From: an uncultured Blautia sp.
GTDB lineage: Bacteria; Bacillota; Clostridia; Lachnospirales; Lachnospiraceae
Assembly: GCA_900539525.1 (NCBI GenBank)
Contig: UQCM01000012.1
Location: forward strand, 3,703 to 67,702
Direction of reading: 5' to 3'
Length of the DNA stretch: 64,000 nucleotides
The translations under genes and the position numbers were made by a program. Numbering within the stretch: the first letter of the stretch is position 1; each line of letters opens with the position of its first letter. Shown here piece by piece: positions 51,338-61,442 of this stretch. The notes under the pieces are model-generated. The model did not search any database. It was not told the DNA's origin and saw only the letters and a program-made list of their open reading frames with translations.

Positions 51338-51994
51338 GTGAAGGGAAAAGGAATTCTGATTGTGATCGCGGTGATTGTGATCGCGGGCTGCGGGCATCTG
51401 CTGTATGGCAGAGCCTCTGAGAGGACATCTGAAGAGATCCGGCCGAAGATTGCGCTGACCTTCGATGACGGGCCTCATCCTGTGTATACGCCAAAGCTTT
51501 TGGACGGGTTGAGAGATAGACAGGTGAAAGCAACTTTTTTTGTGGTGGGAAAAAATATTGAGGGACATGAGGAGATCATCGAGCGCATGGATGCGGAGGG
51601 GCATCTGATCGGAAATCATACCTATGACCATGTAAAGATTACCGGTCTGCCTCCGGAGAAAGCGTGTGACCAGATTGTCAGAACAAGTGAACGGATCAAC
51701 GAAATTACCGGAAAACAAACGGAGTTTGTCCGTCCGCCTTTTGGAGCGTGGGATAAGAATCTGGAGTGCGGGTTTCAGATGTTTCCGGTGCTCTGGACGA
51801 TCGATCCGCTGGACTGGACAACGAAGAATACAGAACGGGTGGTTCAGAAGGTTCTGGATGAGGCGAAGGAGGATGGAATCATTCTTCTGCATGATTTTTA
51901 TGACTCATCTGTGGAGGCGGCATTCCGGATCGTGGATGCCCTGAAGGAGCAGGGGTATGAGTTTGTGACGGTAGATAAGCTGATCCTGGAATAA
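51338..51994 (+). CDS. polysaccharide deacetylase (NodB family), probably lipid-anchored
   Basis: 218 residues from GTG 51338. The N-terminus KGKGILIVIAVIVIAGC fits a short lipoprotein signal with Cys18. The NodB fold carries TFDDGPHP with Asp43 and Asp44, HTYDH, RPPFGAW, DPLDW and ILLHDFY: all five catalytic motifs. Enzymes of this type remove acetyl groups from N-acetylglucosamine in peptidoglycan (lysozyme resistance) or other amino sugars. rarA starts 13 bases after its stop codon, so the two may be co-transcribed. Confidence 0.92.
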   Translation: MKGKGILIVIAVIVIAGCGHLLYGRASERTSEEIRPKIALTFDDGPHPVYTPKLLDGLRDRQVKATFFVVGKNIEGHEEIIERMDAEGHLIGNHTYDHVKITGLPPEKACDQIVRTSERINEITGKQTEFVRPPFGAWDKNLECGFQMFPVLWTIDPLDWTTKNTERVVQKVLDEAKEDGIILLHDFYDSSVEAAFRIVDALKEQGYEFVTVDKLILE

Positions 51995-52007
51995 ACGGAG
52001 GAGAGAA

Positions 52008-53324
52008 ATGGATTTATTTGACTATATGAGAAACAGTGCGATGGAGAAGGAGGCGCCGCTGGCATCGCGCCTTCGTCCCAGGACACTGGATGAAGTGGTA
52101 GGGCAGCAGCATATTATCGGGAAGGATAAGATGCTCTACCGGGCGATCCGGGCGGACAAGATAAGCTCTGTGATCTTTTACGGACCGCCCGGAACCGGGA
52201 AAACGACGCTGGCGAAGGTGATCGCCAACACGACCAGTGCTGAATTTACACAGATCAATGCCACCGTAGCCGGAAAGAAGGATATGGAAGAGGTGGTAAA
52301 GGCGGCAAAGAATCATCTGGGAATGTACGGAAAACGGACCATTCTTTTTGTTGATGAGATCCATCGCTTCAATAAGGGGCAGCAGGACTATCTGCTTCCC
52401 TTTGTGGAAGACGGGACTCTGATCCTGATCGGTGCGACTACGGAAAATCCATACTTTGAAGTAAATGGCGCTCTGCTTTCCCGTTCGGTTGTCTTTGAAC
52501 TGAAGCCGCTGGATAAGGAGGATATCAGAGTTCTGATCAATCGGGCTGTCTATGATAAAGAGCGGGGCATGGGAGCCTATGATGCTGTCATCGATGAGGA
52601 TGCAAGGGAATTCCTGGCGGATATGGCAGGCGGTGATGCCAGGGCAGCGCTGAATGCCATTGAACTGGGCGTTCTGACAACAGAACGGGGAGCGGACGGG
52701 AAGATACATATCACACTCGATGTGGCCTCAGAATGTATCCAGAAGCGTGTGGTACGCTATGATAAGACAGGAGATAATCATTATGATACGATCTCTGCGT
52801 TTATCAAGAGCATGCGTGGGTCGGACCCGGATGCGGCGGTATACTATCTGGCACGCATGCTTTATGCGGGAGAGAGTGTGACCTTTATTGCCAGGAGAAT
52901 TATGATCTGTGCCTCCGAGGATGTGGGGAATGCAGATCCTCAGGCTCTTCAGGTGGCCGTGGCGGCTGCACAGGCGGTGGAACGGGTAGGAATGCCGGAG
53001 TCACAGCTGATTCTGGCACAGGCAGCCATCTATGTAGCATGTGCACCAAAGAGCAACTCCTGTACAAATGCCATTTTTGCCGCGACGGAGTCCGTGAAGA
53101 GCCGGAAAGCAACCGTTCCGTCCCATCTGCAGGATTCCCATTATCATGGAGCGGCGAAGCTGGGACACGGGATCGGATATGAGTATGCCCATGATTTTCC
53201 AAAGCATTTTTCGAAGCAGAGATATCTGCCGGAAGAACTGGGAGATGTGAAATTCTATGAGCCGGGTACGAACGGGTATGAAAAAACGATTGCGGACTAT
53301 CTGGCATGGGTGAGAGAAGAATAG
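52008..53324 (+). CDS. rarA: replication-associated recombination protein A (RarA/MgsA)
   Basis: 438 residues, a clamp-loader-like AAA ATPase acting at stalled forks. Landmarks: PLASRLRPRTLDEVVGQQHI, Walker A GPPGTGKTT, Walker B ILFVDEIHRFNKGQQDYLLP, sensor 1 GATTENP, and the RarA C-terminal tetramer region (FIKSMRGSDPDAAVYYLARM, EDVGNADPQALQVAVAAAQA, YPHDFP-like tail). Length and motifs are complete. GAGGAGAG precedes the ATG. Confidence 0.96.
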   Translation: MDLFDYMRNSAMEKEAPLASRLRPRTLDEVVGQQHIIGKDKMLYRAIRADKISSVIFYGPPGTGKTTLAKVIANTTSAEFTQINATVAGKKDMEEVVKAAKNHLGMYGKRTILFVDEIHRFNKGQQDYLLPFVEDGTLILIGATTENPYFEVNGALLSRSVVFELKPLDKEDIRVLINRAVYDKERGMGAYDAVIDEDAREFLADMAGGDARAALNAIELGVLTTERGADGKIHITLDVASECIQKRVVRYDKTGDNHYDTISAFIKSMRGSDPDAAVYYLARMLYAGESVTFIARRIMICASEDVGNADPQALQVAVAAAQAVERVGMPESQLILAQAAIYVACAPKSNSCTNAIFAATESVKSRKATVPSHLQDSHYHGAAKLGHGIGYEYAHDFPKHFSKQRYLPEELGDVKFYEPGTNGYEKTIADYLAWVREE

Positions 53325-53426
53325 ATCACTGTGAGATATTTAGAAAAAGCATGTCATGCAGAGCATGGCGTGCTTCTAAAAGCGAGTACATGGGAGAGAA
53401 CGAAAAGATACGAAGGAGAACATTGT

Positions 53427-56400
53427 ATGAAACGAAGAATCATGGCAGCAGCACTGATCGCGGCACTGACGCTATTGCCGTGTATGGTGAGCTTTGCAGA
53501 TGAGAGGCCGGTGGCATCTGCAGCGGGCGGGATACAGGTAAATGGAGGAGCCACGGACGGGCAGTCAGAGTGGAATCTTGTGGATGAAAGGACACAGGAA
53601 ACAGAGACAGAAAGGGAAGAAACGCAAGGGACGGTAAGAGAGGCAAGGGCGGGTGAGACCGGAACAGTGACCGGGGGATATGGAGAGAAGATCACCTGGT
53701 CGCTCGATCTGTCATCAGGAGTGATCACCTTCAGCGGTTCAGGTGATATGCCGGCGATTTACGGGTCATCTTCCGATGAGCTTAATCCGTACAGAAAACA
53801 GATTACGTCAGTGGTGATCGGGAATGGCATAACATCGGTGGGAGATTCTGCTTTCAGGGGCTGTACAAATCTGGAGAGCGTAAGCCTTCCGGAGAGCGTG
53901 ATACGCATCGGAAGCAGCGCCTTCCAGTCATGTGAGGGATTGAAAAATTTTTCGATACCCTCGAAGGTGACATCCATTGGAGATGCTGCCTTTGCCTGCT
54001 GTTATGCCCTGGAGAAGATACAGCTTCCTGCGGGAATCACCACAGTGGAAGACTGGACCTTTGAAAGCTGTAAGAAATTAAAGGAAATGGTAATTCCGTC
54101 AGGTGTCACATCGATCGGGGACTATGCACTGATGCACTGCTATGCCCTGGAAAAGATCAGTCTGCCGGATGGATTGCAGACAATTGGTGCGAACGCCTTT
54201 TTTGATGACTGGGCACTTACGGAGATCGTGATTCCTGACAGTGTGACAGAGATCGGTGAAAGTGCCTTTACCCAGTGTAAAGTCATGAAAAAGGCGAAGC
54301 TGCCTGCGGGGCTGACGGAGATATCCACCAGTCTTTTCCAGGGGTGTACACAGCTTTCGGATGTGACGATCCCGTCAGGTGTCCGCAAGATCGGTGAAAG
54401 TGCTTTTTCCAGATGTGGACTGACAAAGGTAGTGCTGCCGGACGGTCTGGAAAGGATCGAAGAGTTTGCGTTTGCAAACTGCAGTCAGCTGATCGACGTA
54501 ACCATACCCGGCAGCGTGAACTTTGTCGGGGCAGATGTATTTACGAATACAGCCTATGAGGAAAGTCTTTCTGACCAGGCATTTGTAGTGCTGGGAAATG
54601 GTCTTTTGTATCTGTATCACGGGGATACTCCTGTCGTGGATGTTCCGTCCGGAGTGACCAGTATTGCAGATTCTGTGTTTAAGGAGCATGAGGAGATCAC
54701 AGAGGTAAGGCTTCCGGACAGTCTGCGCACCATTGGAAATTCAGCATTTGAAGATTGTACGTCACTGAAGAAGGTGACTGTCCCGTCAGGAGTAACCTTC
54801 ATTGGCGGAAATGCTTTTGCGGGTACTGCTTTTCTGGCAGATCAGAAGGATGGTCTTGTGATGCTTGGAAGAGTGGCATATGCGTATTGCGGGGACAAGA
54901 ATGTAGAAGAATGTGAGATCCCGGCCGGAACCGTTTCTATTTCAGACGAAGCATTCCTTTTCTGTGCTTCTCTGGAGAAGGTTACGATTCCGGATGGTGT
55001 CACTTCCATTGGAACGAATGCGTTTCTGGGGTGCGTCGCCCTGGAGTATGTAGAGATTCCGGACAGTGTGACAGAGATCGGAGAGAGAGCCTTTGGATAT
55101 TACTGTGGAAACGGAAGCAGCGGTACCTATCTTTCGATGTCTGTGACACTGGCAGGCCATGAAGGTTCTGCGGCACAGGCTTATGCAGAAAACGGGGCCG
55201 GTCAGGCAGAGTTCCTCTCCCTGGATACACTTTCCGGTACCTGTGGTGACGGATTGGCCTGGAATGTGAATCCCGGGACAGGAGAACTGTCGATCACAGG
55301 AAGTGGAGAGATGAAGGATTATTCTTCGTACGGCTCAGGCCTTTCCCCGTTTTTTGCATACCGGAAGCTGATTACTTCAGTGACAGTGGCAGAAGGAGTG
55401 ACATCGCTCGGAAATGAGGCATTTTACGGGCTTGGAAATGTAAAAACAACAGTGCTGCCGCACAGTCTTACGTCCATAGGAGATTATGCTTTTGAGAATT
55501 GTGTAGCGCTGGAGACACTGACACTGCAGGAAAAGGTTTCAAGGATCGGGAGAGATATACTCCGGGGCTGCAGAAGTATTCAGTCTGTCTCTGTTGCAGA
55601 GGAAAATGAAACCTACAGTGCGGAAGACGGGATCCTTTACGATAAACAGAAAACAGAGCTGCTGGCTGTTCCGGATAGCCTTCCACAGGAAATTCTCCGG
55701 ATTCCGGGTACCGTTAAGAGAATCAGCGAATATGCCGCCCGGGAGAACCGACATCTGAAAGGCATCTATGTTCCGGAATCTGTTAGTTATATTGGTAACT
55801 ATGCGTTTGACGGATGTCTCTCTCTGAAAAGCCTGGTATTTTCAGGAGCAGCTCCGGAGATAATCTATCAAAGATCGCTGAACACAGAAGGGATCGCGAT
55901 CTACTGTTCATTTTCGAATCAGGGCTGGCAGAACGTGATGCAGAATTTCACTTCTCCTGAGAAGAAGACCTGGGTCGACAGGGACAGCCTGACGGGTGTA
56001 CAGGTGCTGGGACTGGAGGCGGAGAAAGAAACAGCCGCAGTGGGGGACAGCCTGCAGCTGAGAGCGAAGCTGGATCCTGAGCTTGCAGTGGATTTCGTAT
56101 GGAGCAGCAGCCGGCCGGCGATCGCAGGAGTAAATGAAGACGGAATGCTGCTGGCATACCGTCCCGGAGAGGTAACGATCTCTGTGAGCAGCAGAGACGG
56201 GCAGTACCGGGCAGAGAAAAGCTTTACGATCACCGGCGAGGATTATGTGTTTCCGGATGTGGAGGTGTCAGAGCTTCCAGCAGAGGTACTTTCCTATACT
56301 TCCATCAATACCGAAACCATGCAGATTCCCAGTCCGCAGAGAAACGGCATCTATTTTCTGAGTGGAAACCGCCTTGTGTTTTATTCTCTGGCGTCGAAAC

Positions 56401-59400
56401 AGAGTGTGCCTGTGCATACTTTTCCGGGATGCACCAATGCCTACAGTACCGGTGAGAAGCTGTATGTCGTATATAATCAGCAGTGTATGGTATATGATCT
56501 GATCAAAGGTCAGACAGAGCTGACCTTCCAGATACCGGGATATACGGCAACTGCCGTGGGAGCAGACGCTTCCGGCCGCATTTATGTGGCGGCAAATGAC
56601 AGTAATCGAAGGTGGGATCACAGGATTTTCCTGTACACACCGGATGGAACCCTTCTTTCCCGGATGTCGTCAGGAACAGAGGTATATCGCTTCAGCGGAT
56701 TTGACAGTACAAATGGAAATTTTTATATTGAGGTATATTATGACTTTTATTCCTGGGGATACTCTCATCCGGGAATGGCACTGCGTATGGGAAGGGTTAC
56801 AGATAATGTCATTCGACATGTGGATGTGTCTTACTCCTTCACAGAGAGTGGTATGATTACACGGACGATGGATAACCTGTATTTCCTGTGCCAGGATGTA
56901 AATAAAAAGCATCAGAACAATGCCGCATTGCTTGGAAACCGTTATCTGACGGCTGTCAGCGTCATCCACGGTGAGGTGAGAGTCATGGATTCCTGGGCAG
57001 ATCCAATTCATATTTCTGCAAGCTTCCTGCGTGCTCCGGTGGAAAATGATCAGGGAAGCAGCTATTCCGATACCTCCAGTGTGGGTGTAAGGACGGTTTA
57101 TCATGAGGGACACGACAGTCTGATCCTTTATGAGAATGGATGCCAGCTGAAAGAATACGATATCGAAACAGGCCGGTGCACGGCACAGTATGGCACAGCA
57201 CATCCGGTATTCGATATGTTCTGGATGGAGGACATGCTGGTTTTGATCGAGAAGGAAGGGGACAGATATTACACAGAAACGATCGACTGGAGTGATCCGC
57301 AGGAGATCCGGCTCAGCGGAGAAAGCACCATGCAGGTGGGAGATTCTCAGCAACTGGAGGTCAGCATTGGAAAGCCATATACTGCTTACTATGAATGGAG
57401 CAGCAGTGACCAGTCGGTGGTATCCGTTTCCGGAAACGGGAATCTGGCGGCATGGAAACCGGGAACGGCAGAAATCACCGTATCCAATAAGGATAAGAGT
57501 CTGGCAGCCAGCTTTACCGTTACAGTAAAACCGGGAGAGGGTGCTAAGCAGGAGGGAGGCATTCTTACTGTGCAGGGCACGATCAGTAATAACCGTTCCC
57601 GGAATTACTATCAGGTATGGAGCAGTCCCATGAATTCGTATCTGGCTGAAAGGGATGATCAGCTTCTGGAGAGAGTGGAATACATCGAAGGCACCGGAGT
57701 CGTGATCGAGACCTGTTCCTCGGACGGCATATGTCAGAACAGCCGGACCGTGAAGTCTGCACTTCCGCTGTTTGGAGGATTCTTTGCAGGAGAGGACTAT
57801 AATTTCCTGGTATTCGGTCAGGAAAACAGGCAGGAAAACAATAAATGCGAGATCATGCGTGTCATAAAGTATTCAAAGAACTGGGAAGAGCTGGGGACAT
57901 ACTCTGTCTATGGGGCAAATACCTATATTCCTTTCGAGGCCGGCTCGCTGCGCATGACAGAAACAGCAGGAAAGCTCTACATCCACACCTGCCACGAGAT
58001 GTATATGTCTGAGGATGGACTTAACCATCAGGCAAATATGACTTTTGTGGTGGATGAGGAAAATATGACAGAACTTGACTCTTTTTATCAGGTGCTGAAT
58101 ATTTCTCAGGCCGGTTATGTGAGCCATTCCTTCAATCAGTTTATCAGGACAGATGGAACGTATGTGTATCGTGTCGATCACGGGGATGCGGGTCCGAGAG
58201 CCGTGGCTCTGACCCGTGCGGAAGTGAACGGAAAGATCACAAAGGTTCTCTATACGCTTCCGGTTGTAATCGGCGGAATGTACGGCGACAATGCAACAGG
58301 AGTATCTGTAGGCGGTTTCGAGCTTTCAGCAGATAACTGTCTGATAGCCGGAAATTCGGTGGATCAGACCGATAAAGCGACTTATTCTGCTTACGGACAG
58401 AGAAACATCTTCCTGAGTATCACAAAGAAGGATCTCACAAAAAGGAAGACTATCTGGCTGACGGATTATACAGAAGCAGACAGCATCACACCGCGGACAC
58501 CGCAGCTGGTAAGGATCAATGATCTCCAGTTTTTACTTCTCTGGGAAGAGTACAATGAGAAAACACAGGATATCTGCACCAGGATGACCGTCATTGACGG
58601 TGACGGAAATCAGATTTCCGAAATCATTGCCACGGATATGCGTCTGTCCGACTGTCAGCCCATCGTGACAGCAGACCGTATGGTGAAGTGGTATGTGACA
58701 GATGGGACAAGTCTGCAGCTTTGTGCGGTAAATCCCTATCAGCTTGAGAAAGTGGCAAGACCGGAAAGCTGCACGGACTCACATACGTGGGATGCGGGAA
58801 CTGTGCTCAAAGAGCCTGCATGTGAAGAAACGGGTGAGTGCGAGTATCATTGTATAAAATGCGGGAAGACAAAGGTAGAGACGATTCCTGAAACAGGTCA
58901 CCTGTGGAGTGGATGGAGCATTGTGTCCCCGGATGATAAAATCATGTCCAGAACGTGTGTCATCTGCGATAAAACAGAAACAAGGACCTACGAAAAAGAT
59001 CCTGATAACAGCGGAGACTGGATAGATGATCCTGACTGGGAATGGATCTGGGAAACCGATCGTAACGATGATGAAGATCCGGACGATGGTTTCCGGACCG
59101 GTACGATTCCGAAGCTGAATGTATCCGGCACGCTCCCGATCCAGGTGAAGCAGTCAGTAACCCTGCGTGTCGTCAATATGAAAGCAGGCGATGCAGTACA
59201 ATCCTGGGAATCCAGCAATCCGCAGATCGTGAAGGTATCACAAACAGGAAAAGTGAGGGCACTGAAGAAGACGGGGAAAGCAGTTCTGACGGTAACCTTA
59301 AAGAATGGAAAATCGACGAAGATAACCGTAAAGGTACAGAAGGCGCCTGTAAAGACCAAAAAGATCACCGGACTGAAAAAGAGCCTGCGCATCCGGAAGG

Positions 59401-59594
59401 GCCAGAAGCTTTTGTTAAAGCCTGTCTTGAATCCGATCACATCAAAAGAAAAGGTGAAATGGCAGTCTTCCAATAAGAAAGTGGTAACCGTGTCCGCAAA
59501 AGGATCAGTAAAAGGCGTTCGCCCCGGAAAAGCAAAGCTTACGGTGAAGTCCGGAAAAGCGAAATTCAGTATAACAGTAACGGTAACCAAATGA
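53427..59594 (+). CDS. BspA-like leucine-rich-repeat surface protein with Big_2 domains
   Basis: 2055 residues from ATG 53427 (GAAGGAGAAC upstream). Signal peptide KRRIMAAALIAALTLLPCMV, cleavage near SFA-D. About 110-620 and 680-830 are BspA-type LRR_5 repeats (TSIGDAAFACCYALEKIQLP style), broken by short linkers. About 857-940 is a Big_2 domain; about 950-1280 is a stretch of blade-like repeats (ISVDTYFLSG-type, GRIYVAANDS) that may be a beta-propeller. A second Big_2 (about 1292-1370) and a second propeller-like stretch (to about 1740) follow. Then a C-x-x-C region (CIKCGKT, CVICDKT) and two C-terminal Big_2 domains (about 1894-2055). No LPXTG. Likely an adhesin; ligand unknown. Confidence 0.87.
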   Translation: MKRRIMAAALIAALTLLPCMVSFADERPVASAAGGIQVNGGATDGQSEWNLVDERTQETETEREETQGTVREARAGETGTVTGGYGEKITWSLDLSSGVITFSGSGDMPAIYGSSSDELNPYRKQITSVVIGNGITSVGDSAFRGCTNLESVSLPESVIRIGSSAFQSCEGLKNFSIPSKVTSIGDAAFACCYALEKIQLPAGITTVEDWTFESCKKLKEMVIPSGVTSIGDYALMHCYALEKISLPDGLQTIGANAFFDDWALTEIVIPDSVTEIGESAFTQCKVMKKAKLPAGLTEISTSLFQGCTQLSDVTIPSGVRKIGESAFSRCGLTKVVLPDGLERIEEFAFANCSQLIDVTIPGSVNFVGADVFTNTAYEESLSDQAFVVLGNGLLYLYHGDTPVVDVPSGVTSIADSVFKEHEEITEVRLPDSLRTIGNSAFEDCTSLKKVTVPSGVTFIGGNAFAGTAFLADQKDGLVMLGRVAYAYCGDKNVEECEIPAGTVSISDEAFLFCASLEKVTIPDGVTSIGTNAFLGCVALEYVEIPDSVTEIGERAFGYYCGNGSSGTYLSMSVTLAGHEGSAAQAYAENGAGQAEFLSLDTLSGTCGDGLAWNVNPGTGELSITGSGEMKDYSSYGSGLSPFFAYRKLITSVTVAEGVTSLGNEAFYGLGNVKTTVLPHSLTSIGDYAFENCVALETLTLQEKVSRIGRDILRGCRSIQSVSVAEENETYSAEDGILYDKQKTELLAVPDSLPQEILRIPGTVKRISEYAARENRHLKGIYVPESVSYIGNYAFDGCLSLKSLVFSGAAPEIIYQRSLNTEGIAIYCSFSNQGWQNVMQNFTSPEKKTWVDRDSLTGVQVLGLEAEKETAAVGDSLQLRAKLDPELAVDFVWSSSRPAIAGVNEDGMLLAYRPGEVTISVSSRDGQYRAEKSFTITGEDYVFPDVEVSELPAEVLSYTSINTETMQIPSPQRNGIYFLSGNRLVFYSLASKQSVPVHTFPGCTNAYSTGEKLYVVYNQQCMVYDLIKGQTELTFQIPGYTATAVGADASGRIYVAANDSNRRWDHRIFLYTPDGTLLSRMSSGTEVYRFSGFDSTNGNFYIEVYYDFYSWGYSHPGMALRMGRVTDNVIRHVDVSYSFTESGMITRTMDNLYFLCQDVNKKHQNNAALLGNRYLTAVSVIHGEVRVMDSWADPIHISASFLRAPVENDQGSSYSDTSSVGVRTVYHEGHDSLILYENGCQLKEYDIETGRCTAQYGTAHPVFDMFWMEDMLVLIEKEGDRYYTETIDWSDPQEIRLSGESTMQVGDSQQLEVSIGKPYTAYYEWSSSDQSVVSVSGNGNLAAWKPGTAEITVSNKDKSLAASFTVTVKPGEGAKQEGGILTVQGTISNNRSRNYYQVWSSPMNSYLAERDDQLLERVEYIEGTGVVIETCSSDGICQNSRTVKSALPLFGGFFAGEDYNFLVFGQENRQENNKCEIMRVIKYSKNWEELGTYSVYGANTYIPFEAGSLRMTETAGKLYIHTCHEMYMSEDGLNHQANMTFVVDEENMTELDSFYQVLNISQAGYVSHSFNQFIRTDGTYVYRVDHGDAGPRAVALTRAEVNGKITKVLYTLPVVIGGMYGDNATGVSVGGFELSADNCLIAGNSVDQTDKATYSAYGQRNIFLSITKKDLTKRKTIWLTDYTEADSITPRTPQLVRINDLQFLLLWEEYNEKTQDICTRMTVIDGDGNQISEIIATDMRLSDCQPIVTADRMVKWYVTDGTSLQLCAVNPYQLEKVARPESCTDSHTWDAGTVLKEPACEETGECEYHCIKCGKTKVETIPETGHLWSGWSIVSPDDKIMSRTCVICDKTETRTYEKDPDNSGDWIDDPDWEWIWETDRNDDEDPDDGFRTGTIPKLNVSGTLPIQVKQSVTLRVVNMKAGDAVQSWESSNPQIVKVSQTGKVRALKKTGKAVLTVTLKNGKSTKITVKVQKAPVKTKKITGLKKSLRIRKGQKLLLKPVLNPITSKEKVKWQSSNKKVVTVSAKGSVKGVRPGKAKLTVKSGKAKFSITVTVTK

Positions 59595-59618
59595 CGTTGA
59601 GCATTATCGCTCATACCT

Positions 59619-59662
59619 GCGAAATCCCCCGCACATAGTAAAAGTGTTTTGGGGGATTTTGC
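59619..59662. terminator. terminator after the LRR surface protein
   Basis: GCGAAATCCCCC (59619-59630) pairs with GGGGGATTTTGC (59651-59662). The same stem type recurs at 62225-62272. Confidence 0.75.
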
Positions 59663-59681
59663 ATTTGTTGTAAGGGTTTAC

Positions 59682-59745
59682 GCCGATTTTGAGAGTGCGA
59701 AGCACGGAAAAATCGACGTCAGGCTCATTTGTCGGGTAACTCTTG
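59682..59745 (-). repeat. family B element, right end with adjoining hairpin
   Basis: CGATTTT...AAAATCG forms a hairpin, followed by CATTTGTCGGGTAACTC (59729-59745), the inverse of the family B left end. Confidence 0.55.
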
Positions 59746-59768
59746 TTATGGTGCCGTGGCCAAAAGTA

Positions 59769-60500
59769 TTAAATACCAAGGCAAAGACGCAGGATTCCAA
59801 GAATGAGCAAATGAGCAGGATAGAACCAGTAATGAAGCATTTTGTTCTGTTTGCCGCGCTCGCCGTTGTATGTAAGCGTCAGACCAAAGCCTAACAGTGC
59901 CCAGGGCTGCGTATACATGGATGCATAGCCGAAAGGGATTGCAAAGAGCGGTACATCGTGGAACAGGTAAAAGAAATAACCGATTAAAATTGCGTGGTGT
60001 TCATAATCAAGACTGAAAAACATGGCAGCTATGCACATGATGATAACAATGATCAACGATACAAAATACCAGAGTGCTTTTGGAAGCTTTTGCATTTTTT
60101 CTTTTAAAATATCAATGCTCCAAATGGTAATAAGCACAAAGGCGAGAGTGAACATGACGTTATTCCAGTTCATATTAAAGAAACTTGCCGTTGTAAACAT
60201 ATCAAAGGGCACTTCTGATATGACACCGAATATCAGTAAATTCAGCAGATATTTCTTTCGGCTTCGTGTTTTAAAATAACCTTCAACCACCAGAAAACAA
60301 AACAGCGGGAATGCAATTCTGCCGATAATATCAAACAGGTCACTCACAACAGCAAGTACTCCGTCATTTGAAACCAGGTTTGGGTAAATCAGTGCCTTGT
60401 TTACATGGTCAATAAGCATCGACAGGATTGCGATCAGCTTTAGCCATGCTCCTGAAAGAAATTGAACTTTGCTGCAAAGATTGTTAATTTTTTCATTCAT
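59769..60500 (-). CDS. TraX family membrane protein
   Basis: 243 residues, eight or so membrane segments. WLKLIAILSMLIDHVNKAL near the N-terminus, GRIAFPLFCFLVVEGYFKTR and LHYWFYPAHLLILGILRLCL are the TraX family landmarks. The family was named for F-pilin acetylation; in Firmicutes the role is unknown and usually unrelated to conjugation. No conjugation genes are nearby. AAGGAGATGAG precedes the ATG. Confidence 0.92.
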   Translation of the reverse strand: MNEKINNLCSKVQFLSGAWLKLIAILSMLIDHVNKALIYPNLVSNDGVLAVVSDLFDIIGRIAFPLFCFLVVEGYFKTRSRKKYLLNLLIFGVISEVPFDMFTTASFFNMNWNNVMFTLAFVLITIWSIDILKEKMQKLPKALWYFVSLIIVIIMCIAAMFFSLDYEHHAILIGYFFYLFHDVPLFAIPFGYASMYTQPWALLGFGLTLTYNGERGKQNKMLHYWFYPAHLLILGILRLCLGI

Positions 60501-60561
60501 ATTATTCTCATCTCCTTATAATATTGGTGGTGTTAGGACCAAAAGTCCGAATTCACGCCAG

Positions 60562-60645
60562 CAGAGCTGACCACGCTCGGCGCAAAGTGTGCAGGTCTAT
60601 CATGAGTGAGGAGGGGGACTGAGGTGGGTTTGCTCACTATGTTTC
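60562..60645 (+). repeat. family E hairpin-rich repeat, copy 2
   Basis: AGCTGACCACGCTCGGCGCA, AAGTGTGCAGG, TCATGAGTGAGG and TGAGGTGGGTTTGCTCACT, about 75-80 percent like 47878-47970. The rest of the gap 60501-60800 shows no other feature I can support. Confidence 0.55.
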
Positions 60646-60800
60646 AGGCTTCCGGGAATGTTGTGGTTGAAGTATTGGATATCGCTAAGAGTGTGTGAGT
60701 TTATAGACTTGTTTTATCTGTAGTATTGATGACGACTCTATTATACAGTATGGGGCGGTGAAAAGGTAGTAGATAATGATGAAATCAGTGTTTTTTATGA

Positions 60801-61163
60801 AGGATTATGTTACGCCTGCTTTACGGCATTGTGCTTTTCAGATTGGCACCTGTTTTATGGCAGACGATGCCGGCGGTGATCTGGTATGCGGTGGCAGTCA
60901 TTATCCTTGTGCGGCTGGCAGCCTATATCACGGCGGCAATCAAGTATCATCACTTTGCATCTTTGCACACCTGGATGAATAAGCTGACTGGAGCGGCGGT
61001 TTTTCTGCTGCCCTGTGTGCTTGCGGTTTCAACAGGCATCGTATACAGTTGGACGGTTTGTGTGCTTGCCTTTACTGCTTCTTTGGAGGAACTGGCGATC
61101 CATCTTTGCCGGAAAGATTACTGTGCTGACAGGAAATCTATCTTTCAGAGAAATAACACTTGA
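60801..61163 (+). pseudogene. CDP-alcohol phosphatidyltransferase, C-terminal fragment
   Basis: 118 residues from an ATG at 60807: VIWYAVAVIILVRLAAYITA, then KYHHFASLHTWMNKLTGAAV and a final membrane segment with LEELAIHLCRKDY. The FASLHT-x-x-NK-x-T block is typical of the C-terminal half of PgsA-like CDP-alcohol phosphatidyltransferases. The essential N-terminal motif (DG-x2-AR-x8-G-x3-D-x3-D) is absent, and in-frame stops lie directly upstream (60780, 60798). So the gene is decapitated and cannot be active. Confidence 0.75.
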
Positions 61164-61191
61164 CTCTCCCCTTTAGAGGAGATGATAGAAT
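61160..61191 (+). promoter_or_regulatory. MerR-type promoter with 20-bp spacer and central palindrome
   Basis: TTGACT (61160-61165) and TAGAAT (61186-61191) are 20 bases apart. The spacer holds the dyad CTCCCCTTTAGAGGAG. This over-long spacer with a palindrome is the classic operator-promoter of MerR activators. Downstream, AAGGAGGA and ATG give only MKE before a stop, so its gene is gone. 61230-61440 holds no intact frame. Confidence 0.65.
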
Positions 61192-61442
61192 CCTCCTCGT
61201 AAAGAAAAGCAAGGAGGATTTTCTATATGAAGGAATGATCGATCACCGTAATCTGCAGCACGGTTGCAGTCAGGATATGAAATGGTTTTAAATCATATTG
61301 ATGGAGTCTGGAATAAAGATGATGAAAGAGAGTGGCTGTCAGAAATACAGGTACCGATAAAGAAAAGAATGAAATAATTCCTGAAGGGTGAATCATACTC
61401 ATATATTCCGACGGATATAGGATAAAGAAGAAATATTGTATT

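Noticed and set aside
59769..60500. TraX homologue as a sign of a conjugative element
   Set aside because: No relaxase, coupling protein or type IV secretion genes are present; TraX-like proteins are common chromosomal genes in Firmicutes.
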